Assembly (NCBI GenBank): GCA_024278835.1 | Contig: JAJRSK010000060.1 | Span: forward strand, 1 to 46,147 | DNA: 46,147 bases | Direction: 5' to 3' | Origin: Campylobacterales bacterium | GTDB taxonomy: Bacteria; Campylobacterota; Campylobacteria; Campylobacterales; QNZT01 | Part shown: positions 5,864-13,408 of the stretch, piece after piece | Layout of the letters: every line of letters starts with the position of its first letter | Position numbering within the stretch: the stretch's first letter is position 1 | Notes under the pieces: model-generated | Told to the model about the DNA's origin: nothing | The model's database searches: none | Seen by the model: only the letters and a program-made list of their open reading frames with translations | Made by a program: the position numbers and the translations under genes

Positions 5864-8449
5864 CTATTTTCCTTCGTAAAAAACCACTTCAGGGTCTGAA
5901 TAATTTGGCACATCATCATAAGAAAAGACGGCGTAGTATTTGTCTATCTTGGTGGAGCCAAAGTTATCATAGGTGTAGTTATCGTTTCCTGCGTAGAGTT
6001 TTACGCCATCGTATGGATTTGTTGGCTTGTGGAAGCGGTTTCTCACGACATAAGCACCTGTAAAATTCTTATCACTTGGATTTTCCCAAGTGAGTTTTAC
6101 CATACCTTTTTCTATGGATGTTCTTAGATTTGTGCATGGTGCTGGTGCAAACTTGGAGCGTTTGATGTATTTTACGATGAGTTTTACCTCTTGTTTATCA
6201 CCTTTGCTGTACCAGTTCACGGCGTGCTCTTTAGAAGAACTTACCGTAGTAGCTTTTACGATGAAGCTAGCAGGTTTGTCCTCTTTGTGAAAATTTTCAA
6301 GTTCTAGGAGTGAAAAACTATCAAAGAGAAGATGGTGTTTACTTTTGTTTTTCAGGTCTGCTAAAGAGAGTTCATAACCGATAAATTCTATGCGTTCTCT
6401 GTTCTTTATATCTTCATAACTATGGCTTTGTGTGTCAACAAACTCTACATTGTATCTTGCATCGTTTGAGAGTTTTGGCTTGTTTTTGTTTTGTATGATG
6501 ATATAGGCATCGGTGATAACGGTTTCATCAGGATTTGGCAGGGTGTCTAAGTCAAATTCCATATAGCCATAAATCTTTTCACCATATTTATCGTAACCAC
6601 AAGAGAGTCTCTCTGTGTCAATACCCTCTTTTGATATGCTATTTGCCATGGTTGGGGCGATTTCTAGGGTTGTAGCAGGCAGAGTGTACTTGATATCGAT
6701 GTGTGGACGATAGTGAATCCCTCCCCCATATGGACCATATCCCAAGTCAAACTGCATCATCTGAGAGTCTCGGCCAAGTGGTAGTTGGGTAGGACCTTGA
6801 AAACGAAAGAGTACTTTTTCATTTTTTATCTCTTCTTGGAGGAGAGATTTTTCATAGTCATTAAAATTCCATTGTCTCCAGATTCCTTGGGTGAGTTTTT
6901 CGGACTTGATAGTTTCACCTAGTGTTTGGATGATTTCTGCCTCATGTATCTGCTTGAACTCTGTAATCTCGCTCACGCTCTCTTGATTGACAAAAGAGAG
7001 TGACCATTCACCAAACTTTTCTATCTTTGCATTGACACGATTCATGGGATATAAAGAGATGGTTGCTTCTTGGATGATAGCATTTTCAGGAAGGTTTGTG
7101 AGTGAAAAAGCCATCACACCATAACTGATACCTCTGCCTTGGCTGACGCCAACAAAGATGGAATTTTTGCCAAAATGTTCTCTATTTTGCTCCCCAGATT
7201 TTTCTGCCACATAGCCAATTTCTTGGGGTGTTGGAAAAATGGTTTTGGAAAACTCTTCACGGTTTAAAAGTGTTTTGACCTTGAGTTGAGGTGCAAAGGG
7301 GGATTTTGTGTTGTTGATTTTATCAACGGCTCGGATATAGTAAAAATACTCTTTACAACTCTCTAGTTGGATATCGGTAAAGGTATGGTTTGATGTTGTT
7401 GCTATGAGGTTTTCTTCACGACACGCTTGTTTGTGTTGGGTACTTCTAAAGAGTTGATAAAAGAGATTTGGGTTGTTACTGCTGTCTTCCCAAGCAAGCG
7501 TGACTGTATCGCTATCAAAGGCATTGATATGAAAATTTTCTACTCTTTTTGGCGCGGCTTTACTATAGTTTTTGGCTTCTGAGAGTGCATAGAGAAGGGC
7601 GGGGATATTTTCATCGATGCTTTCAGTCATATTTTGCATATAGTCAGGGATATTTCTCGTGCCTACTTCAACCACGATAGCGATGATACCTTTTGAGTAG
7701 TAGTGTTCACGACCTGAGCCTGAGATAAGCTTTGTAGGTGGTTTACCACGATGTATGCCATACTCACGACCAGTTACTTTTTTGATTTCATAGTTCATAT
7801 TGGCGCATAGTAGATTTAAGTCTGTGCCATTTTCTTCGGCTTCATGGTTAAACATATGGGCAGGAAAGAAAACATTGCCTTGTGAGTGATAATCAAGGGC
7901 GATGGTGATATTGTTATGTGCTGCAACAAAGTCTCTCATGGCAGCTGTTTCTGGCTCAGAAAAAGGAGCAGGACCACTATAAACATTTGAAGAAGTGTCT
8001 TTGCTTTTTGTATAGCCTACATCAAAGTTTCTATTTAAGTCTACACCAAAGGTACCATCTTTATTATCACGTCTATTTTTTCTCCAAAAAGAGAAGTGTG
8101 TACGCGAGTATTCAAAGCCATCAGGATTGAGACAAGGTACGATGTATAGAGTGTTTTTTGTTAAAGCCGCAGTAATCTTTGGATCAGTTTGATAGTTTTT
8201 TAATAGATGGTCTATAAAGTGTACTGAGAGTTCATTGCCTATCCACTCTCTTGCATGTACGGTGCCTGTAAAGAGAAGGGCTGGTTTTAAGTCAGCATGT
8301 TCTACATCAATGGAGATGGTTGCCAAGACGATTTCTCTGCCTTCCCACGTCGTGCCTATGTTTTTGATAGTGATAAGGTTTGGATAAAGTTTGACACATT
8401 GTTTTAAAAAGTCTACGGTTTCTTGATAAGATTTATATTGTTGTTTCAT
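5864..8449 (-). CDS. M14 zinc carboxypeptidase with fibronectin III-like domains
   Basis: The N-terminal 300 residues are an M14 metallocarboxypeptidase: zinc ligands HARE (H65, E68) and H188 in DYHSQG, substrate-binding DLNRNF (about 137-142) and the catalytic glutamate E261 in VVEVGT. A fibronectin III-like domain follows (about 310-395), then two beta-rich regions (about 410-590 and 600-760) and a second fibronectin-like domain (about 770-861). Such accessory domains are usual in secreted enzymes, yet no signal peptide is present and an in-frame TAG lies two codons upstream of the ATG, so no longer start exists. The gene precedes nth with no gap and follows two ATP-grasp ligases on the same strand. 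It would remove C-terminal residues from a peptide or protein; substrate unknown. Confidence 0.85.
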   Translation of the reverse strand: MKQQYKSYQETVDFLKQCVKLYPNLITIKNIGTTWEGREIVLATISIDVEHADLKPALLFTGTVHAREWIGNELSVHFIDHLLKNYQTDPKITAALTKNTLYIVPCLNPDGFEYSRTHFSFWRKNRRDNKDGTFGVDLNRNFDVGYTKSKDTSSNVYSGPAPFSEPETAAMRDFVAAHNNITIALDYHSQGNVFFPAHMFNHEAEENGTDLNLLCANMNYEIKKVTGREYGIHRGKPPTKLISGSGREHYYSKGIIAIVVEVGTRNIPDYMQNMTESIDENIPALLYALSEAKNYSKAAPKRVENFHINAFDSDTVTLAWEDSSNNPNLFYQLFRSTQHKQACREENLIATTSNHTFTDIQLESCKEYFYYIRAVDKINNTKSPFAPQLKVKTLLNREEFSKTIFPTPQEIGYVAEKSGEQNREHFGKNSIFVGVSQGRGISYGVMAFSLTNLPENAIIQEATISLYPMNRVNAKIEKFGEWSLSFVNQESVSEITEFKQIHEAEIIQTLGETIKSEKLTQGIWRQWNFNDYEKSLLQEEIKNEKVLFRFQGPTQLPLGRDSQMMQFDLGYGPYGGGIHYRPHIDIKYTLPATTLEIAPTMANSISKEGIDTERLSCGYDKYGEKIYGYMEFDLDTLPNPDETVITDAYIIIQNKNKPKLSNDARYNVEFVDTQSHSYEDIKNRERIEFIGYELSLADLKNKSKHHLLFDSFSLLELENFHKEDKPASFIVKATTVSSSKEHAVNWYSKGDKQEVKLIVKYIKRSKFAPAPCTNLRTSIEKGMVKLTWENPSDKNFTGAYVVRNRFHKPTNPYDGVKLYAGNDNYTYDNFGSTKIDKYYAVFSYDDVPNYSDPEVVFYEGK

Positions 8450-8556
8450 GGTTCCCTACGTTTATAGAATAATCAATGATTATAACATAAATTTTAGGAA
8501 AAGAGTTTATCAAAAAAACCTTTTTTCTCTTGAGGTACTTGAATGACAGATTTACT

Positions 8557-8606
8557 CTATCATGATAGTCTAGCAATGTGTAGCCTATATGTAACTATCA
8601 TGATAG
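8557..8606. repeat. paired copies of palindrome CTATCATGATAG
   Basis: Two perfect 12-base palindromes (8557-8568 and 8595-8606) lie in the 171-base gap between the ATP-grasp gene and the M14 gene. They could pair with each other or each form a small cruciform. The rest of the gap is T-rich with no ORF. Confidence 0.8.
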
Positions 8607-8620
8607 GGTATAAGCGGTGT

Positions 8621-10036
8621 TTAAAGCTTTAACATCTCTTTAAATCTTCCCCATTGTTTTAAAAGCTTGCCAAGGGTTTTTTCTTTCATGCCATCTATCG
8701 TTAAAAGAACATTAGGGTTGTTTTCTATCACATCTACAAGACCCTCTTTTCCATGTGTTTCTAGCATAGCACTTGCTTTTTTGTTGCCGATGCCTTTGAC
8801 GGATGTAGTGAGGAAAGTATGTAACTCTTCTTCACTAAGGTTATTGACATTGAGACTTGACTCATCGTTATCTTTTGGTGCGTCTACTTCCATCGTTTTG
8901 ATACTTTTTAGTGGATATTTATCTTGATAATTCCACTTTTCACTTGGCCACTCTTCGTAGTTTCTATCTTCAGTATTGAGCATAGGATAACGGCTATCAA
9001 GTTCAAAGATATCTTCTGTGCCATCACTAGTTTCTCTTTTTTGATTCATGAAGTATTCACCATCAAAACTTTGTGAGTATTTTCCAAAAGTGATATAACG
9101 CATGGTTCTTAGCAGTGATGCGTCGATTTTACCTAGTTCTTCCCAGTTGTAAAGTGGGATATTGGGCTTTTTAAATCTTCCGTCGGAAAGCTTCCACATG
9201 ATGTACTGCCCAATCCAATCGCGGATATAAGGAAATGCAGCAAATGCCGTGGCACATTCAAGGATTCTATACTTTCCATCTTTACCCACCGCGACATCAC
9301 AAGCCCAGTATTCGGCGTTGGCAGCTTTAGAGACTTTCACAGCCAAATCAAGAAGTTCTTTAGGCACATCCATATAATCCATACTACCACCCTGTGAAGT
9401 GTTTGTGAGCCATTCCCCTTCAGGTGCGCGTCTCCAAAATGCACAGACAGGTTTATGACCGATGAGCATCACACGTACATCTGCTTCCATCGGGACGAAG
9501 TCTTGCATATACATAGGATGGTATTTTTTCACATCAAAGAGCTTTTTGGCTTCTGCTGCGGAGTCAGCTTTGTGGACAAAATATCCACCATAGTTAGAGG
9601 GACCATAACTCTTTTTGATGATTTTAGGATACTCAGTTTTTGCGACAAAGTCATAGCCTTTTTTTCTATCGTAGTAGATGTAGGTTTTTGGGATAGGGAT
9701 ATCATACTTCCAACAAAAACGGGTGACATTCTCTTTTGACTTGTTTGAAAACTGTGTGTCCATCGATGGGATAAACTTGACATGCGGTAACTCTCTGGCT
9801 ATCTCTCTAAATGTCTCATAAGCAGTCGCTGGGATATTTCCGATAAGCACATCAATCTTTTTACGCTTTACTTCTTTGATAAATCTCTCTTTATCATTTT
9901 TCCAGTGATAGGTGACTGTCTCTATCTTGTCTGGCCAGCCACGAAAATTTGAGTGATCAAAAAATCGTAGTACATAATCTAAATATAGAAAGCCTAATTT
10001 TGGTAGTTTTTTCTTGTTTTTCTTCTTTTTGCCCAT
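8621..10036 (-). CDS. ATP-grasp family protein with C-terminal helix-hairpin-helix
   Basis: This 471-residue protein begins with a very basic tail (MGKKKKNKKK). An ATP-grasp core spans about 90-290, with a lysine-bearing nucleotide segment (YPKIIKKSYGPSNYGG) and a late acidic motif CDVAVGKDGKYRILECATAF. In active ATP-grasp ligases the last motif is E-x-N; here it is E-C-A, so a metal-binding asparagine is missing. A linker rich in acidic and aromatic residues follows (about 300-410), then two hairpin motifs (VKGIGNKKASAML and IDGMKEKTLGKLL) like DNA-binding HhH pairs. It starts 3 bases after the stop of the other ATP-grasp gene with AAGGA before the ATG, so the two form an operon. It may be a non-catalytic or nucleic-acid-targeting partner. 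Confidence 0.7.
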   Translation of the reverse strand: MGKKKKNKKKLPKLGFLYLDYVLRFFDHSNFRGWPDKIETVTYHWKNDKERFIKEVKRKKIDVLIGNIPATAYETFREIARELPHVKFIPSMDTQFSNKSKENVTRFCWKYDIPIPKTYIYYDRKKGYDFVAKTEYPKIIKKSYGPSNYGGYFVHKADSAAEAKKLFDVKKYHPMYMQDFVPMEADVRVMLIGHKPVCAFWRRAPEGEWLTNTSQGGSMDYMDVPKELLDLAVKVSKAANAEYWACDVAVGKDGKYRILECATAFAAFPYIRDWIGQYIMWKLSDGRFKKPNIPLYNWEELGKIDASLLRTMRYITFGKYSQSFDGEYFMNQKRETSDGTEDIFELDSRYPMLNTEDRNYEEWPSEKWNYQDKYPLKSIKTMEVDAPKDNDESSLNVNNLSEEELHTFLTTSVKGIGNKKASAMLETHGKEGLVDVIENNPNVLLTIDGMKEKTLGKLLKQWGRFKEMLKL

Positions 10037-10039
10037 GCT

Positions 10040-10948
10040 TTATCCTTGTTTTACTTTTCTATCTATTAAATCGACAATTAATTGAATTTTTTTAGCATTA
10101 AATTCTAATCCCATCTTTTCTTGTTCAGGTGTGGCAAAGGCTGGAATACCATTTATCTCCAATACCACGTACTCTTCTCTCTCCTCATCATAAATCAAAT
10201 CCACACCAGCGATGTCAAGACCGGCTATCTTGGTCGCTTTTTTAGCGATTTCTACGACTTCATCATTGGCTTCACGAAGGATGACAGATCCCCCCGAAGT
10301 GACATTGGTTTTCCAATTGTCTTTGGGGGCTTGTCGTCCATAACAAGAGACAAATTCTCCATCAACGATATCGATGCGAAAGTCGGTGTTGTCATACTTG
10401 ATAAAGCGTTCTACATAAAAGTAACGGATATCTGTCTGGTTGAGAAAAGGCATGAGCATATCAAGGGTGGCTTCATTTTCTATCTTGACTAGACCCATAC
10501 CACCCCAACCGTCAGTTGGTTTGTAGACGATTTTTCCGCCCCATTCTCGGAGGATATCTTTGAGACTGCCCACATCATCTCTATGACAGAGCATGTAGTC
10601 TGCGGTGTTGATGCCATTTCTTTTGAGAAGTTGCGCTGTTTTAAACTTATCTTCACTTATATTAAATGCTTCATAGGAGTTGATAGTAGGGATGAAGTGA
10701 TTTAACATTTCATAGAGATAGACTTGATACTGTGTCTGTTCACCGGCATTGTAAGAGAAGAAAAGGTCAAGCTCTTCCATGACGGTGCCACGACAATTTA
10801 TCTCACCATTTTTTGCTGTTGCTTCTCGTAAGTTAAGGTCGGGAATGGTGATGATATCCCTCTCTCTGAGTGTGTCGATCAGTTCTTTTTGAATCCGATC
10901 ACCGCCACTGTTTTGGTACATCCACATACCAATTTTATGTGTTGACAT
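10040..10948 (-). CDS. RimK-like ATP-grasp ligase
   Basis: The 302-residue product (start MSTHKIGM, ATG at 10948 with AAAGGA upstream) is a complete ATP-grasp enzyme like RimK or glutathione synthase. It has the nucleotide-binding KIVYKPTDGWGGMGLVKI segment, a VERF hinge, an arginine-containing DFRIDIVDG, and the metal-binding LEINGIPAF with the E-x-N triad intact. Such ligases join an amino acid or peptide to a carboxylate through an acyl phosphate. It is first in an operon with the second ATP-grasp gene and its promoter is back to back with that of an M20 peptidase. Whether it extends a peptide, a small molecule or a protein tail cannot be told from sequence. Confidence 0.75.
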   Translation of the reverse strand: MSTHKIGMWMYQNSGGDRIQKELIDTLRERDIITIPDLNLREATAKNGEINCRGTVMEELDLFFSYNAGEQTQYQVYLYEMLNHFIPTINSYEAFNISEDKFKTAQLLKRNGINTADYMLCHRDDVGSLKDILREWGGKIVYKPTDGWGGMGLVKIENEATLDMLMPFLNQTDIRYFYVERFIKYDNTDFRIDIVDGEFVSCYGRQAPKDNWKTNVTSGGSVILREANDEVVEIAKKATKIAGLDIAGVDLIYDEEREEYVVLEINGIPAFATPEQEKMGLEFNAKKIQLIVDLIDRKVKQG

Positions 10949-10981
10949 GGCTTTTCCTTTGACAATTATAAAGATAGTGTT

Positions 10982-10996
10982 ATTATACGATATAAT
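10982..10996. promoter_or_regulatory. divergent -10 boxes between ATP-grasp operon and M20 gene
   Basis: A TATAAT reads on the plus strand at 10991-10996, 31 bases before the M20 ATG, and another reads on the minus strand at 10987-10982, 33 bases before the ligase ATG. They are only three bases apart, so the two promoters would share the same stretch and probably be co-regulated. Confidence 0.6.
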
Positions 10997-11027
10997 TGCT
11001 AGAAAATGGGCATATAAAGGGCAAAAA

Positions 11028-12134
11028 ATGGGCAAAGCGTATGATTTTTCAGAGTTAGCGTCGATTATCAACATAAATTCTTATACAAAGAACAAAAATG
11101 GGGTGGATACCAACGCTAAAATCTTTGCTGGATGGATGGAAGAATTGGACTTTGAGACAATTGTTTATGAGCGTGAAGAGATAGGCAATCATGTTTTATT
11201 TAAATCCAAGCAAAAAGAGGGGAAAAAGTTGTTGCTTTTAGGGCATCTTGATACGGTTTTTCCTGCGCACTCTTTTGAAAAGTTTAGTGAAGATGAGGCG
11301 TGGATATATGGCCCTGGGGTTTGTGATATGAAGGGGGGAAACTTTGTAGCTTTGGAGTCGCTTAGAAATGTGAAAAAGAGTCATCATGATATACACAATA
11401 TCGACTTTTTATTGGTGAGTGATGAAGAGAGTGGCAGTGATGATTCCAAGGCGCTTACCAAAGCATTGGCGGTGGATTATGACTATTGTTTAGTATTTGA
11501 AGCGGCAGGCAAAGAGGGTGAAGTGGTCATCGGACGAAAAGGTGTGGGAACATTTTTTATCGACATCAAAGGAAAAGCAGCGCACGCGGGCAATGCGTAT
11601 GTCAATGGCACCAATGCCAATTTAGAAGCCGCGCATAAACTCATCGCGCTTACCGCCTTAACAGACCTAGAGAAAGGCACTACGGTCAATGTTGGAAAGA
11701 TGGAAGGAGGTATCGGGGCAAATACTATCTCACCCTATGCCAAACTTGTAGTGGAACTGCGCTACACCAACACGGATGAGATAGATAGGGTGCTTAATGC
11801 CTTTGATGCTATCGTACAAAAATCATTTGTGGAGAATACGACAGCCATACTCAGTGGTGGGATACAGCGTGATGTGATTTAAAGTTCAGCAAAACAGTTA
11901 GCATTTCTCGCCAAACTTGAAGAGGTCTCAGGGGTGAAGCTCCCGACAGAAAAACGCGGAGGGGTGAGTGATGCCAATATCGTAGCAAGCCAAGGGGTCA
12001 TCACGCTAGATGGTTTTGGACCTTTTGGTGATGGTGACCATACCATCAATGAACGTGCATCCAGGAGAAGCTATCATGATAGGATAGAGATGGTGACAAA
12101 GATATTTTCTGCTTTTTTAGAAGGGAGAATTTAG
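11028..12134 (+). pseudogene. M20 family metallopeptidase (CPG2-like) interrupted by an in-frame TAA
   Basis: The frame from ATG 11028 (AAAGGG upstream) encodes an M20/carboxypeptidase G2-like enzyme: metal-ligand motif LLGHLDTVFP, metal-bridging GPGVCDMKGG, catalytic and metal-binding DEESGS, and FEAAGKEGEVVIGRKG. After 'IQRDVI' a TAA at 11880-11882 stops translation, then the same frame continues with SSAKQLAFLAKLEEVSG and the family's C-terminal GGVSDAN and FGDGDHTINE (final metal ligand region) to a TAG at 12134. So this is a single in-frame nonsense codon, not a frameshift. A truncated product would lack the last ligand. The next gene begins at the adjacent base. It may be a pseudogene, a read-through case or a sequence error. 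Confidence 0.75.
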
Positions 12135-13364
12135 ATGTCGTTTTCTACGCTTTCACCTGCCTTGCAAAAGGCAATTTCCAAAGAGGGGTTTAGCAAGCCA
12201 ACCCCTATCCAAGAAAAAGTCATCCCTGCTATCATGATAGGCGATGATATCATGGCGCAGGCACAGACGGGTTCTGGAAAAAGTGCGGGTTTTATACTCC
12301 CAATACTTGAAAATCTTTCTCAAAATGAGAAAGAAGGCAAGGCAAAGATACGGGTGTTGGTGTTGGCGCCTACACGGGAATTGACACTGCAAGTGGCAGA
12401 AGATTTTGAAAAGTTTTCCCTATTTTTAGCCAAGAAACTAAAGGTAGTGGCGGTCATCGGAGGGGAGAGCATAGGAGATCAACTCTATGATATCCAACAG
12501 GGATGCGACATCGTCGTGGCGACAACGGGGCGGCTTTTGGATATCTTTTCTAAAAAGCAGATGAATCTCTCTAGGTTAGAATTTTTTGTGCTTGATGAAG
12601 CGGATAAGATGTTGGATTTGGGCTTTGAAAAAGAGCTTGAAGAGATTTTAAAAGAGATTCCCGCGTTACGGCAAAATCTTCTTTTTTCCGCGACGTATCC
12701 ACCCAAGATGCTGGAGATTGCCAAGAAGATAACAGACAATCCTACATCTATCATGATAGAAGAAGAGTGGGCTGCAGTAGCGACTATATCACAGCGTGCT
12801 ATCGCGGTCAATCGGGAAAATAGAGGTCCGTTGCTTCGTCATCTATGGAAAGCCAATAAGTGGGATTTGGTCTTGGTTTTTATGGCAAATAAACGGGCCG
12901 CGGATAACATCGCCGTGAAGTTTCGAAAGTATGGTTTACCCGCAGAGTCTTTTCATGGTGACCTTGACCAAGAGGAGCGAAATCGTACCTTACAAGAGTT
13001 TAAAGATAAAAAGATTCGTATATTATTTTCAACGGATTTGGCAGCAAGGGGACTGCATATAGATGCGATTTCTTGTGTGATAAATTATGATTTGCCACGC
13101 TCTCCTTCTGATTATATCCACCGTATCGGTCGAACAGGTAGGGCGGGGAAGTCGGGTGTGGCTATATCGTTTATCGGGCTGGAAGATGAGGTGCATTTTA
13201 AGTTGATTGAAAAGCGTAGTGATGTGCACTTGAAACGTGAGCAGATAGAAGGATTTGCGCGTGTGGGAGAACTTCCCAAGAAAGAGAAAGGCAAAGCCCC
13301 AGTGAAGGGCAAAAGAAAAAGTAAAAAAGACAAGTTGAGAGAAGCAGCAAGTAAGAAAAGTTGA
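12135..13364 (+). CDS. DEAD-box RNA helicase (RhlE/DbpA-like)
   Basis: The 409-residue protein has the full helicase set: Q motif (FSKPTPIQ), Walker A AQTGSGKS, PTREL, TTGRLLD, DEAD in LDEADKML, SAT, then ARGLHIDAI and HRIGRTGRAG. The C-terminal 40 residues are strongly basic (KGKRKSKKDKL), typical of RNA-binding tails of RhlE-type enzymes. It would unwind short RNA duplexes, often in ribosome assembly or cold adaptation. Its ATG directly follows the M20 stop. Two palindromes are read as Ile-Met-Ile (AIMIGDD and SIMIEEE), at positions that are not conserved motifs. Confidence 0.92.
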   Translation: MSFSTLSPALQKAISKEGFSKPTPIQEKVIPAIMIGDDIMAQAQTGSGKSAGFILPILENLSQNEKEGKAKIRVLVLAPTRELTLQVAEDFEKFSLFLAKKLKVVAVIGGESIGDQLYDIQQGCDIVVATTGRLLDIFSKKQMNLSRLEFFVLDEADKMLDLGFEKELEEILKEIPALRQNLLFSATYPPKMLEIAKKITDNPTSIMIEEEWAAVATISQRAIAVNRENRGPLLRHLWKANKWDLVLVFMANKRAADNIAVKFRKYGLPAESFHGDLDQEERNRTLQEFKDKKIRILFSTDLAARGLHIDAISCVINYDLPRSPSDYIHRIGRTGRAGKSGVAISFIGLEDEVHFKLIEKRSDVHLKREQIEGFARVGELPKKEKGKAPVKGKRKSKKDKLREAASKKS

Positions 13365-13408
13365 TGGCACTCTTTGTGCTTTAAGTAGTACAAATAAAAG
13401 GAGATTTA

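Noticed and set aside
11028-12134. Frameshift in the M20 gene
   Set aside because: Both halves lie in the same frame; only a TAA codon separates them.
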